NCBI GenBank assembly: GCA_944384815.1
Contig: CALWUW010000019.1
Span: 1-59,430, forward strand
Length of the DNA: 59,430 nt
DNA from: an uncultured Clostridia bacterium
GTDB lineage: Bacteria > Bacillota > Clostridia > Oscillospirales > Acutalibacteraceae
Direction of reading: 5' to 3'
Below the pieces are notes generated by a model, which saw only the letters and a program-made list of their open reading frames with translations, was not told the DNA's origin and ran no database searches. The position numbers were made by a program, and so were the translations under genes. This document shows positions 41,642-50,625 of this stretch, piece by piece (positions within the stretch are counted from its first letter, which is position 1; the number at the start of each line of letters is the position of its first letter).

Positions 41642-43816
41642 TTATTCCCGGGGCTCCACGGGCTGATAGCAGACCGTGACAGTCTCTTCCCTTTCCTCCG
41701 GCAAAAAGCGCAGGGTGATCTGCCGGCTCTTACCGGGGAACATGGAAGATTTTCCTGTAACAATGGCTTTCCCCTGGGCCTGATCCCAGCGGACCTGCGT
41801 CAGGCTGCACATTCCTTTCTGGTACTCCAGGCTGATGCCGTCGTCTTCATACAGCTCATATTCCCCGTCCTTTCCGGTGTAGATTTCCAGCACCAAAGGC
41901 TGGAATTCCGTTTCCGGCTGGGTTCCCACATACTGCCGATGGGGGCCTTTGGCCAGGATTCCTCCTGCAGGCACAAACAGGGGGATAACATCTACCGGCG
42001 CCTCCACCGTGACGGTTTTTCCGCCGGAATACGGAATCCTATTCCAGTAGCTGTACCAGGTGCCTTCCGGCAGGTATACATCCCAGGAGTCAGCGGATTT
42101 GGCCGTCACCGGCGCCACCAAAAGGCTGGGGCCGAAGAAATATTCCGACGCCGTGGCCACGGCCGTTTCGTCCTGGGGATAATAGCACCAAAGAGGCCGC
42201 ATCATGGGGACACCCTGCCCGGCTTCATAGGAAAGAGTATAGATATACGGCAGCAGCTCATAGCGAAGATCCAGGTATTTCTTGCATACTGGCTCCACCC
42301 GGGGATCCGGCAGAATATTGTCCGCCGGCGGGGCGTCATGGGTCATGCCCGGACAAAGCTCCAGAGGGATCTCCTCCAAAGAGCGGAACATGGTCCAGCC
42401 CCAGGGATTATGCAGGAAGGAAGGTCTTCCGTGCCCCCGGACAAAGGGAGTGAACACCGAATATTCCATCCAGCGCATAAACAGTTCGCCGTCCAGCTCC
42501 CGGGTGCAGTAGAAGCCGCCGGTATCCGTTCCCCAATAGGGAGAGCAGCTCAGCGCCACGTTCAGCCCTACAGGAATCTGGTTTTTCAAAGTTTCCCACT
42601 CCGAAAGCACGTCTCCGGACCAGATGACCCCGCCCCATTTGTTGGCGCCGGGGAAGGTATTTCTCTGCATCTGGAAGGGACGGATGTTGGGATTCAGCTC
42701 CAGGGATCCCTGGTAATACATTTTATGCCGGCAAAGGCGCTGTTCCATGTCCACTCCGTCCGCGTCATCCGGCCACCAGGCCAGGTTTTTGGCGGTGTTA
42801 TACAGCCGCCGGTGCCGCTCCCAGTAGGTTTTGGCGTGGTCATATTCCAGAGGGCTGACGTTTTCATCGTCAATGGAGCCGTGCAGGCCGGTATAGCACC
42901 GGGTCACATGGAGATTCACCACGTATCCCATTTCCCGCAGCTCCTCCATGGTCTTTTCCGGCTGGGGGAATACGTCCGGCTGCCACTCAAACTCGCCGTT
43001 GCGGGTGTTCCAGCCGTAATCGCAATAGCCCGTTCCCAGATAGATCAGCATATCGCAGGGAATTTCGTGCTCCCGCATATACTTGGCCGTTTTCATTACG
43101 TAATTCACGCCGTTGTGCATCAGCGTCCGGTAGCTTTGCTGGTAGCCGAAGGCGTATTTGGGAGGCATGGGCGGAAGGCCGGTAAAACGGTAGTACTCCC
43201 TGGGGGCGTCCAGCGGCGTTTCGCAATCCACCACAAACACGTCGCAGTAGGCTTCAGGATAACTTTTAAAGGAGCCGAAGCCGGTATCTCCCGTAAGATC
43301 GATCTCTCCCTTCCAGGGCTGGTGGAAATACAAAGCCCATCCCTGGGTGCTGATTACGTAAGGAGAAGGCGAAGTGGCGCTGTAATTTTCCATAATGCCC
43401 CGGATCAGACCGTTCATCCGCAAATCATAGCGTCCGCCCCGGCGGTTCATCTGCTGGGTGTAGCCATGGCCCAGGCCGAACAAAGCCCCTTCTCCCAAAG
43501 GGAAGCACACCGTGCCGGTTTCTTCTTCCACCGTAAGCGTCTGCACAGGTTTTCCGTTTCTGGAAACCCGGATGCAGAACGGGGAAGGTTCCACGGTAAC
43601 GGCAAACTCCCCGGCGTGAGCGGTCTGTACTCCCTCGCTGCCGTCCAAATACAGGGAAGGCTCCGGCCAATCCCTTTCCGCCAGATCCAATGTGGAAAAC
43701 ACCTGCCGCACCGATTCCTCTTTGGGCAGGATGGAAAGCCGCAGAGTTTTGGGGCTGATAAGGCTGATCCCCAGTTTTACCTCCCGGCCGAAAATGCCAT
43801 AGACTTTGGATTCCAT
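41642..43816 (-). CDS. Glycoside hydrolase family 31 (alpha-xylosidase/alpha-glucosidase-like)
   Basis: 724-aa retaining alpha-glycosidase, cytoplasmic (no signal peptide). N-terminal galactose-mutarotase-like beta domain (about 1-200), (beta/alpha)8 core (about 205-560), and C-terminal beta domains. The nucleophile region is LAWWPDDADGVD (about 345) and the acid/base region is VIWSGDVLSEW (about 398), with CSPYWGTDTGGFY (about 425). The sulfoquinovosidase-type WxQDWxGxR signature is absent. Its operon with transketolase favours a pentose-releasing enzyme such as alpha-xylosidase, but substrate is inference. GGAAAGGA SD before ATG. Confidence 0.88.
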   Translation of the reverse strand: MESKVYGIFGREVKLGISLISPKTLRLSILPKEESVRQVFSTLDLAERDWPEPSLYLDGSEGVQTAHAGEFAVTVEPSPFCIRVSRNGKPVQTLTVEEETGTVCFPLGEGALFGLGHGYTQQMNRRGGRYDLRMNGLIRGIMENYSATSPSPYVISTQGWALYFHQPWKGEIDLTGDTGFGSFKSYPEAYCDVFVVDCETPLDAPREYYRFTGLPPMPPKYAFGYQQSYRTLMHNGVNYVMKTAKYMREHEIPCDMLIYLGTGYCDYGWNTRNGEFEWQPDVFPQPEKTMEELREMGYVVNLHVTRCYTGLHGSIDDENVSPLEYDHAKTYWERHRRLYNTAKNLAWWPDDADGVDMEQRLCRHKMYYQGSLELNPNIRPFQMQRNTFPGANKWGGVIWSGDVLSEWETLKNQIPVGLNVALSCSPYWGTDTGGFYCTRELDGELFMRWMEYSVFTPFVRGHGRPSFLHNPWGWTMFRSLEEIPLELCPGMTHDAPPADNILPDPRVEPVCKKYLDLRYELLPYIYTLSYEAGQGVPMMRPLWCYYPQDETAVATASEYFFGPSLLVAPVTAKSADSWDVYLPEGTWYSYWNRIPYSGGKTVTVEAPVDVIPLFVPAGGILAKGPHRQYVGTQPETEFQPLVLEIYTGKDGEYELYEDDGISLEYQKGMCSLTQVRWDQAQGKAIVTGKSSMFPGKSRQITLRFLPEEREETVTVCYQPVEPRE

Positions 43817-43915
43817 GCTTGCTTCATCCTTTCCGGCATATGCCTCTCCTTTGTGGGTTTATGGGTCTTATCCCTATATGTTTTCCGGGCCTTTCCCGGA
43901 ACCTTTGCCAAAAAT

Positions 43916-44677
43916 CTATTCTGCCGGTTTTGCCGGTTCTGCCGACTGTTCCGATTCTTCCGGCTTTTCCGGTTGTTCCGGCTGAAAATATCCCCGGGCC
44001 GTGGCTTCCAGATGCCGGCGCATCCATTCCCGGGCCTCCTGAGCGTCCCCTTTTTTCAGAGCTTCCAGGATCTGCCCGTGGTAATAGGAGCCTTTTTCCA
44101 CACCGATCTTCTCCACCACCCGGTTAAAATACTCCCGCAGGCACTGCAAGATCATGGAATAGCAGCGGATCAGAATGGTATTTCCCGTCATACCGGCCAC
44201 AGCGGCGTGAAAAGCGAAATCATAATCCGCAAAACGCTCGATGTCCGCCCGGGAATCCAGCATTTCCCTGTAATTTTCTTCCAGCTTTCCAATGTCCTCC
44301 GGTGTGGCCCGCTGGGCGGCCAGATACACGCTTTCCAGCTCGATGATCCTGCGGAACTCCAGCATATCCTGAATGGTGCAGGTGTCCGCCTTAGTCATGT
44401 GCACCGCCAAAGCCCGGCTTTCAAACAGGTCCGCTTCCTCAAATTTCCGAAGAAATCTGCCTTTTCCCTGGCAGGTCTCAATAATACCGCAGCTTTCCAG
44501 CCGCTTCAGGGCTTCCCGAACGGACACCCGGCTCACCTGAAACCGGGCCTGCAGCTCATTTTCCGAAGGAATCTTATCCCCGGGCTGCCAGTCTCCCTGG
44601 GCCAGCATGATTTGCAGCCGCTCAAACAGCTGATCGCTGATTTTCGTTTTTTGGATTCTCTCTTCTGCCTGTGTCAA
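43916..44677 (-). CDS. GntR/FadR-family transcriptional regulator
   Basis: 253-aa regulator. N-terminal winged HTH (about 10-75, with GDKIPSENELQARFQVSRVSVREAL), then the all-helical FCD ligand domain (about 95-225; metal-binding Asp/His around FADYDFAFHAAVAG). The last 21 residues are a Pro/Glu/Gln tail coded by a 9-nt array. TTG 44677 (AAAGGA 9 nt upstream) is preferred over an upstream TTG at 44710 with no SD. It leads the GH31-transketolase operon and probably represses its own promoter through the palindrome at 44736. Confidence 0.87.
   Translation of the reverse strand: MTQAEERIQKTKISDQLFERLQIMLAQGDWQPGDKIPSENELQARFQVSRVSVREALKRLESCGIIETCQGKGRFLRKFEEADLFESRALAVHMTKADTCTIQDMLEFRRIIELESVYLAAQRATPEDIGKLEENYREMLDSRADIERFADYDFAFHAAVAGMTGNTILIRCYSMILQCLREYFNRVVEKIGVEKGSYYHGQILEALKKGDAQEAREWMRRHLEATARGYFQPEQPEKPEESEQSAEPAKPAE
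43919..43981. repeat. 9-nt array coding the GntR C-terminal tail
   Basis: Seven units in frame: TTCTGCCGG, TTTTGCCGG, TTCTGCCGA, CTGTTCCGA, TTCTTCCGG, CTTTTCCGG, TTGTTCCGG. They encode a Pro-Glu-rich tail just before the stop codon. Confidence 0.7.
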
Positions 44678-44735
44678 ACGGATTCTTTCCTTTCCGGAGC
44701 AACCGCACAACTGTATAACAGCACAACAACTTGTC

Positions 44736-44750
44736 AGTTGTCCTACAAGT
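44736..44750 (-). promoter_or_regulatory. FadR-type operator upstream of the GntR gene
   Basis: The minus strand reads ACTTGT-AGG-ACAACT, a TTGT-N3-ACAA inverted repeat typical of FadR-subfamily operators, with one mismatch in the outer positions. It lies just after the predicted transcription start. Confidence 0.55.
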
Positions 44751-44762
44751 GATTCTGCCTGT

Positions 44763-44790
44763 ATTATAAGCCTTTCCTTTCAAAGTGCAA
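44763..44790 (-). promoter_or_regulatory. Promoter of the GntR operon
   Basis: TATAAT (44763-44768) with TTGCAC (44785-44790) 16 bp upstream. Confidence 0.5.
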
Positions 44791-44994
44791 TGGCATTTTG
44801 TCCTGTTTTTTTAAAGTAAAGAAAGATTTTTTACCACCTTTGCCCATCCTTCCGGAAGTTGTCCTGTCTTTTCTCCATTCTTTTATAAAAGAATTTCCCT
44901 TTACCGTTTTGGCTTCCAGCTATCCTTCTCCCGTCTGCCTGTTTCCTTTCCCGGCCAAAAAACCCATCCCAAAAGGAATTTACCCTTTTCCCGC

Positions 44995-45026
44995 AAAAAA
45001 ATCCCGGCAGCCTTCGCTGCCGGGAT
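44995..45026 (-). terminator. Terminator after gldA
   Basis: A perfect 11-bp stem (45001-45011 with 45016-45026), CTTC/GAAG loop, and six or more U on the minus strand. Confidence 0.9.
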
Positions 45027-45073
45027 CCGGTTTCCTTTTTACGTTTCAAGAAAACGTTTTATACTATTTGGAA

Positions 45074-46171
45074 TTATTCGCCTAAAAAATACCTTCCGTA
45101 GGCATCCGCCGCCAAAATAGCGCCGGCTACCTTTTCCGGGGTCACTTCAAAAGGCATATTGTGCAGGGTGTCGTTTTCGGCGCAGGCCGCCTGAGCCACT
45201 GCCATGACCTTTTCCGGCGTTACCGTTTCCACTCCCAGCTCCTTCAGCGTCACCGGGAGGCCCAGGTCGATGCAGAAGCGATACACGTCTTCCAGTTCCT
45301 CCCCGGAAACATTCTCCAGAACCAGCTGGGTCAGGGTGCCGAAAGCCACCTTTTCCCCGTGATACATGCTGTGGCATTCTTCCAGAACTGTCAGGCCGTT
45401 GTGAATGGCATGGGCTCCTGCCAGACCGCCGCTTTCAAAGCCGATACCAGAAAGCAGGGTGTTGGCCTCGATGATCCGCTCCACGGATTCCGTGCAGGCG
45501 CCGGCCTCCAAAGCCAGCTTGGCTTTCATGCCCTCTTCCCGGAGGGTATCGTAGCAAAGTTTGGCCAAAGCCATGGCCGCCTCTGTGGATTTGCCTCCGG
45601 CACAGGAACCGGCATCCTTTCTCCGGCAGGCCCGGGCTTCAAAGTACGTAGCCAGGGCGTCTCCCATACCGGCCACCGTCAGCCGAACGGGAGAATCTTT
45701 GATGATGTCCGTATCCATCAGCACCAAATTGGGGTTGGAAGGCAGGAAAAGATATTCCTCGAACACCCCTTCCTCCGTATACAGCACGGACAATGCGCTG
45801 CAGGGCGCGTCCGTAGAAGCAATGGTGGGGCAGATCAGCACCGGGGTGTGCCGGTAAAACGCCACCGCCTTGGCCGTATCAAAAATTTTTCCGCCGCCAA
45901 TGCCAATCACCAGGTCGCAGCCTTGCTCCTCCATCCGCTGGGTGAGACGCTGAATTTCCTGCTTGCTGCATTCGCCGTTAAAAAAGTCAAATACCGTGCC
46001 GCAGCGCTTTTCCCGGAAGCTTTCCTCCACCAAAGCGCCGATGCGCTTATAGCCGCCCCGGCTGATCAGGATCAGCGCTTTGGTTCCGTAGGCTTCCCCA
46101 TACGTTCCCAGATGTTTCATTTCTCCCGGGCCCTGGATATATTTCCCCGGGCTGATCAAAATTTTTGCCAT
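45074..46171 (-). CDS. gldA: Glycerol dehydrogenase
   Basis: 365-aa NAD-dependent, metal-containing iron-type alcohol dehydrogenase that interconverts glycerol and dihydroxyacetone. It opens AKILISPGKYIQG, as in E. coli GldA. GIGGGKIFDTAKAVA (about 92-106) binds NAD; metal ligands are in DALATYFEARA and GLAGAHAIHNGL with YHGEKVAFGTL. ATG 46171 is preferred (GGAGG 10 nt upstream); ATG 46180 lies only 1-2 nt from the SD. A hydroxyacid or other polyol could be the real substrate. Confidence 0.9.
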   Translation of the reverse strand: MAKILISPGKYIQGPGEMKHLGTYGEAYGTKALILISRGGYKRIGALVEESFREKRCGTVFDFFNGECSKQEIQRLTQRMEEQGCDLVIGIGGGKIFDTAKAVAFYRHTPVLICPTIASTDAPCSALSVLYTEEGVFEEYLFLPSNPNLVLMDTDIIKDSPVRLTVAGMGDALATYFEARACRRKDAGSCAGGKSTEAAMALAKLCYDTLREEGMKAKLALEAGACTESVERIIEANTLLSGIGFESGGLAGAHAIHNGLTVLEECHSMYHGEKVAFGTLTQLVLENVSGEELEDVYRFCIDLGLPVTLKELGVETVTPEKVMAVAQAACAENDTLHNMPFEVTPEKVAGAILAADAYGRYFLGE

Positions 46172-46215
46172 ACCTGACATTCCTCCTTTTGACTTTTCAC
46201 TTTTTCGGTATCCTT

Positions 46216-46303
46216 GATCCGTGGATCTGTGTATCTGTTCACCTGTGGATCCATAAATCTCAGTTCGGCAGCTCGGCAGCTCAGCAATCCATCAATCTGC
46301 CAG
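46216..46303. repeat. 8-nt imperfect tandem array, 11 drifting units
   Basis: GATCCGTG, GATCTGTG, TATCTGTT, CACCTGTG, GATCCATA, AATCTCAG, TTCGGCAG, CTCGGCAG, CTCAGCAA, TCCATCAA, TCTGCCAG. Neighbouring units resemble each other while the ends of the array do not. Confidence 0.7.
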
Positions 46304-46473
46304 CCTTTCGGCTTGTTGACTATGGATCTATCCACCATTTTCTCCGGAGAAATCCCGGGCTCTTCCGGTTTTGCCGGATCTTTCCCCGGTAAAATTTCTG
46401 CAGCCTTGTGGCGCTGCGGTGTTGAGGCGCTGCAGCTTTGTATTTCTATGATGGCGGGACTCTGCGGCTGTGT

Positions 46474-46505
46474 GGTTATACGGTTGTACGGTTGTATGAT
46501 TGTAT
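46474..46505. repeat. 8-nt array, 4 units
   Basis: GGTTATAC, GGTTGTAC, GGTTGTAT, GATTGTAT, in the same gldA leader as the preceding array. Confidence 0.65.
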
Positions 46506-46571
46506 GCTCCTCTTGAAAAAGGGAAATCAAAATCCGCCTGCGACACAAAAAACATCTGTTCTCTTTTGCTT

Positions 46572-46601
46572 AGTGTACCACGATTTTCGGGAAAATTTCA
46601 A
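46572..46601 (-). promoter_or_regulatory. Possible gldA promoter with internal palindrome
   Basis: TTGAAA (46596-46601), 18-bp spacer, TACACT (46572-46577) preceded by TGG. ATTTTC-GG-GAAAAT (46583-46596) lies in the spacer and could bind a regulator. The gldA leader would be about 395 nt. Confidence 0.45.
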
Positions 46602-46699
46602 CCGAAACGCGGTTTTTTCTTCGCTCTCTTTTTTACCGATGCTGTCCTGGTTTCTTTCAATTGGAAGCCTCTTCCCTAAATGAATGAGCAAAATAAAGA

Positions 46700-46728
46700 T
46701 TGACACCCCTTCTCCCGACACATACAAT
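46700..46728 (+). promoter_or_regulatory. Promoter of the AraC-family gene
   Basis: TTGACA (46700-46705), 17-bp spacer, TACAAT (46723-46728); leader only about 11 nt. Confidence 0.8.
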
Positions 46729-46745
46729 TTAAGTACAAAGGAGTG

Positions 46746-47807
46746 ATGGTTACGAAACTCACAGATCAAATGCGGCGTATTTTGGAATCTCCTCCTTCTT
46801 CGGAAAAAGAAGAAGGGAGTTTTCGGTTTCGGTTCCCGGTGTTCCGCCGGGAATATTCTTCCTACACAGAAGAAAAAACACCTTTTCCCCTTTCGGAAAA
46901 TCAAAATCTTTTCGCCCTGCTTTGGGACTTACAGGATCCTTCCCAGCTTTTGGCCGCCACTCTTCCCCGAAGCACTCCCTTTCTTTACCGGGGCGAGGTA
47001 ACGCCCTTTACCCGCACCCAGCCTCATTCTCACGGATATATGGAGCTGTTTTACGTGGCTTCCGGGGAGTCCCGCCAAACCATCTCGGGAACAGAGCTGA
47101 CCGTTCGACAGGGAGAGTTTTGCCTGATGAACCGAAACTGCCTGCACCAGGAAATCTATGGGGATTCCCCCTGTTCCGTTTTATTTCTGGGCATCCGGGA
47201 TTCCCTGTTTCAAGGCAGCATAAAACCCTGCCTTTCTCCGGAGAAAACGGCAGGGTTTTTGGAAGACGCGGAAGAGGACGCCCAGGCAGGGCAGCCGTAC
47301 CTTTTGTTCCGCCCCCGGGGAAATACTCAGGAAGAAACAGAGCGGACCCTTTCCTTCCTTTTGCAGGAGCTTCAGCACCCGGACGCAGACTCCCCCCTGA
47401 TTTGCCGGGGGCTTCTGCTGCGGCTGTTCCGCCGCCTGAACACGGACTACGATTGCTCCTTCTCCCGGGAAAGCCGCCAGGAAATGAGCGGGCTTTTGTT
47501 CCGCCAGCTGACGGAGTTTATGAAAAGCAACCTTCGGGATATGTCTTCCCGGCTTCTTTCGGAAACCTTCCACTTTCAGGAGGACTATTTCAACCGCCTG
47601 ATCAAAAAGCACGCCGGCATGACCTATACGGACTATCTGCAGTCTCTTCGCCTGGAAAAGGCGGAGTTCCTGCTGCACACCACCGATCATCGGATCGACC
47701 GGATCGCCTGGGAAGTGGGGTATCACAACAAAGGATATTTCTATAAACTATTTACGGAACGGCACCGGCTGACGCCGGCACAGTTCCGTAAACAATTCAG
47801 GCATTAA
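46746..47807 (+). CDS. AraC-family transcriptional regulator
   Basis: 353-aa regulator. Cupin-like sensor domain (about 75-185, with HSHGYMELFYVASGESRQTISG) and C-terminal double HTH (about 255-350; LEKAEFLLHTTDHRIDRIAWEVGYHNKGYFYKLF). Start uncertain: ATG 46746 is only 2 nt after AAAGGAG, GTG 46743 overlaps it, and ATG 46770 is far. It converges on phosphoketolase with a 14-nt gap and no visible terminator, so the two 3' ends probably overlap. A pentose-related effector is inferred from context. Confidence 0.86.
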   Translation: MVTKLTDQMRRILESPPSSEKEEGSFRFRFPVFRREYSSYTEEKTPFPLSENQNLFALLWDLQDPSQLLAATLPRSTPFLYRGEVTPFTRTQPHSHGYMELFYVASGESRQTISGTELTVRQGEFCLMNRNCLHQEIYGDSPCSVLFLGIRDSLFQGSIKPCLSPEKTAGFLEDAEEDAQAGQPYLLFRPRGNTQEETERTLSFLLQELQHPDADSPLICRGLLLRLFRRLNTDYDCSFSRESRQEMSGLLFRQLTEFMKSNLRDMSSRLLSETFHFQEDYFNRLIKKHAGMTYTDYLQSLRLEKAEFLLHTTDHRIDRIAWEVGYHNKGYFYKLFTERHRLTPAQFRKQFRH

Positions 47808-47821
47808 ATTTCAGAAGAAAC

Positions 47822-50215
47822 TTATTTCTCCAGAGTGTGCCATTTCCAATCCCGGATCTCGGGCATATCAATGCCATACTCGTGGATATACTGCTTGTGC
47901 TCCACCAGCTTGTCGTTCATCTTCTGCACCAGGTAAGCGCCGCGGTTGCCCAGCTGAGGCAGGAACTTGATGGCGTTCTTTACCAGATGGAAGCGGTCGA
48001 TCTCATTCTGCACACGCATATCGAAGGGCGTGGTGATGGTGCCTTCTTCTTTGTAACCGTACACATGGATGTTCCGGTTCTCACGTCTGTAGGTGAGCTC
48101 GTGGATCAGCGTATGATAGCCGTGGAACGCAAAGATAATGGGCTTATCCTTGGTGAACAGCATATTGTACTCGGCGTCCGTCAAGCCGTGGGGATGCTTG
48201 GTGCTGGGCTCCAGCTTCATCAGATCCACCACGTTGATTACGCGGATCTTCAGCTCCGGAATAGCCTCACGCAGGATGGTCACAGCGGCCAAGGTCTCCA
48301 GAGTAGGAGTATCGCCGCAGCAAGCCATAACTACATCCGGCTCCTGGCCCTGATCGTTGCTGGCCCACTCCCAGATGCCGATGCCCTGGGTGCAGTGCTT
48401 TACAGCCTGCTCCATGGTGAGCCACTGCTGACGGGGATGCTTGGAGGTTACCAGAACGTTTACATAGTCTCTGCTGCGGATGCAGTGATCGAAGCAGGAG
48501 AGCAGGCAGTTAGCATCCGGGGGCAGATACAGCCGCACCACGTCTGCCTTCTTATTGGCAATATGATCCAGGAAGCCCGGATCCTGCTGGGTAAATCCGT
48601 TGTGATCCTGCTGCCATACGTTGGAGGAGAGGATCAGGTTCAGGGAAGCAATGGACTGTCTCCAGGGCAGCTCGCTGCAAACCTTCAGCCACTTGGCGTG
48701 CTGTGCGCACATGGAGTCTACCACGCGGATAAACGCCTCATAGCTGGCGAAGAAGCCATGACGACCGGTGAGCAGGTAGCCTTCCAGCCAGCCTTCGCAC
48801 ATATGCTCGCTGAGCATGGAGTCCATAACCCGTCCGTCCGCAGCCAGGAACTCATCCGTATCGTACGTGCCGTTGTTCCAGTCACGGTTGGTGACTTCAA
48901 ACACCTTGCCCAAACGGTTGGACATGGTCTCGTCCGGCCCAAAGATGCGGAAGTTATGAGCATCCTCGTTCAGGGAGAAGATATCCCGAACAAAGCCGCC
49001 CAGCTCCACCATGTCCTGCGCTTCTACAGCACCGGGCTGGGGAACATTCACCGCGTACTTGCGGAAATCAGGCAGCCGCAGATCCTTCAGCAGCTTGCCG
49101 CCGTTGGCATGGGGGTTGGAGCCGATTCTTCTGTCTCCCTTGGGAGCCAGTTCCTTCAGCTCGGGGATCAGTTTGCCGTTTTCATCAAACAGCTCTTCCG
49201 GATGATAGCTCAAGAGCCAATCCTTCAGCATCTGCAGATGCTCGGGCTTGTCCATCATAATGGGCACCTGGTGCGCGCGGAAAGAGTCCTCGATCTGGTT
49301 TCCGTCCACCACCTTGGGGCCGGTCCAGCCTTTGGGGGTGCGCAGAACCACCATGGGCCACTTGGGCCGGGTGAGATCGCCGTTTTCTCTGGCGTTCTTC
49401 TGGATGGCCTTGATGTCGTCCATAGCCTTGTCCAGAGCTTCCGCCATCTTCCGGTGCATAACCATGGGCTCGCTGCCCTCTACGAAATAGGGCTTCCAGC
49501 CGCAGCCGTCGAAGAAATGCTCCAGCTCTTCATGGGAGATACGAGCCAGAACCGTGGGGTTGCTGATTTTATAGCCGTTCAAATGGAGGATGGGCAGAAC
49601 GGCGCCGTCCGTCTGGGGATTGAGGAATTTATTGCACTGCCAGGACGTGGCCAGAGGGCCGGTTTCGGCTTCGCCGTCGCCTACGATGCAGGCCGCCACC
49701 AGATCGGGGTTATCAAACACAGCGCCGAAAGAGTGGGCCAGAGAATAGCCCAGCTCGCCGCCTTCGTTGATGGAGCCGGGAGTTTCCGGAGCTACGTGGC
49801 TGGAGATGCCGCCGGGGAAGGAGAACTGCTTGCACAGCTTCTTCAGGCCGTCCATATCCTCGCCGATGTTGGGATATACTTCGCTGTAGGTTCCCTCCAG
49901 ATAGGTGTTGGAAACAAAGAAGTTTCCTCCGTGGCCCGGGCCGGAGATCAGGATCATATCCTGGTCATATTTCTTGATGACCCGATTCAGGTGCACATAG
50001 ATAAAGTTCTGCCCCGGCACGGTTCCCCAGTGTCCTACGATCTTCTTCTTCACATGCTCCATGGTCAGGGGCTGGCGAAGAAGCGGGTTGTCCAGCAAAT
50101 ACAGCTGTGCGGCGCCCAGATAGTTGGTAGCACGCCAGTACGCATCCATCTTTGCCAGATATTCATCCGTCAAAGGCTGCTGCTCGACCACATTTACATC
50201 CTTTACGTCTGCCAT
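47822..50215 (-). CDS. xfp: Xylulose-5-phosphate/fructose-6-phosphate phosphoketolase
   Basis: 797-aa ThDP enzyme that cleaves xylulose 5-phosphate with phosphate to acetyl phosphate and glyceraldehyde 3-phosphate (and often fructose 6-phosphate). Family signatures: [17 protein letters not shown] (about 48-64), SGPGHGGNF (about 77-85), [27 protein letters not shown] (split here as [17 protein letters not shown] then INEGGELGY), [14 protein letters not shown] (about 180-193). Full length. GGAGG SD 9 nt before ATG. It joins the transketolase and glycosidases nearby into a pentose route. Confidence 0.96.
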   Translation of the reverse strand: MADVKDVNVVEQQPLTDEYLAKMDAYWRATNYLGAAQLYLLDNPLLRQPLTMEHVKKKIVGHWGTVPGQNFIYVHLNRVIKKYDQDMILISGPGHGGNFFVSNTYLEGTYSEVYPNIGEDMDGLKKLCKQFSFPGGISSHVAPETPGSINEGGELGYSLAHSFGAVFDNPDLVAACIVGDGEAETGPLATSWQCNKFLNPQTDGAVLPILHLNGYKISNPTVLARISHEELEHFFDGCGWKPYFVEGSEPMVMHRKMAEALDKAMDDIKAIQKNARENGDLTRPKWPMVVLRTPKGWTGPKVVDGNQIEDSFRAHQVPIMMDKPEHLQMLKDWLLSYHPEELFDENGKLIPELKELAPKGDRRIGSNPHANGGKLLKDLRLPDFRKYAVNVPQPGAVEAQDMVELGGFVRDIFSLNEDAHNFRIFGPDETMSNRLGKVFEVTNRDWNNGTYDTDEFLAADGRVMDSMLSEHMCEGWLEGYLLTGRHGFFASYEAFIRVVDSMCAQHAKWLKVCSELPWRQSIASLNLILSSNVWQQDHNGFTQQDPGFLDHIANKKADVVRLYLPPDANCLLSCFDHCIRSRDYVNVLVTSKHPRQQWLTMEQAVKHCTQGIGIWEWASNDQGQEPDVVMACCGDTPTLETLAAVTILREAIPELKIRVINVVDLMKLEPSTKHPHGLTDAEYNMLFTKDKPIIFAFHGYHTLIHELTYRRENRNIHVYGYKEEGTITTPFDMRVQNEIDRFHLVKNAIKFLPQLGNRGAYLVQKMNDKLVEHKQYIHEYGIDMPEIRDWKWHTLEK

Positions 50216-50268
50216 TCTGTCTGTCCTCCTTAAAATCTCAAAACAAAAAATTCGTTTTACTTCGTTAT

Positions 50269-50297
50269 ATTCTAAACAAGCGGATTTCCTATTTCAA
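50269..50297 (-). promoter_or_regulatory. Promoter of phosphoketolase
   Basis: TTGAAA (50292-50297), 17-bp spacer, TAGAAT (50269-50274). The rest of the 410-nt spacer to 50625 is T/C-rich; the only structure seen is a 12-bp inverted repeat, AAAAAAAGTTAC (50320-50331) and its complement (50534-50545). Confidence 0.65.
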
Positions 50298-50625
50298 TTT
50301 CCCCATTCTGCCACTTTCAAAAAAAAGTTACCTGATACGACTGTTTTCCTATTTTTCGCCTTCCTTTATTGCTTTTCGGCAAAAATTCCCCTGGAGAGTT
50401 TTTCTCTCTTTCCTTCTTTAGCACGGTAAAAAGCCCCATGTTTCCCGGAAAAACGCCCTTTCCCGTTTTCTTTCCCCTATCTGTGTTCTCCGGAAAGAGG
50501 TTTTCAACAAAAGGCACAGAAACTTTGTGATACGTAACTTTTTTTCTATCAGTTTCCCCTATAAAAATCGTTTCATTCCTTCCGCAAAGAAAAAATTTAT
50601 TTCCTATTCTCAAATTTTGCCGTGT

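Noticed and set aside
37253-43816. Sulfoquinovose degradation by the transketolase route
   Set aside because: The GH31 protein lacks the sulfoquinovosidase signature, and no sulfosugar isomerase or sulfonate exporter is present.
41939-44752. 937-codon plus-strand frame antisense to the GH31 gene
   Set aside because: It is an antisense shadow of GH31 and GntR genes; it lacks a ribosome site, and the minus-strand products have clear family motifs. The same applies to the long frames opposite lysS, the EF-G paralogue and phosphoketolase.
50320-50545. 12-bp inverted repeats (AAAAAAAGTTAC) as ends of a miniature transposon
   Set aside because: The match is mostly an A-run, no target duplication was seen, and the interior has no recognisable structure.
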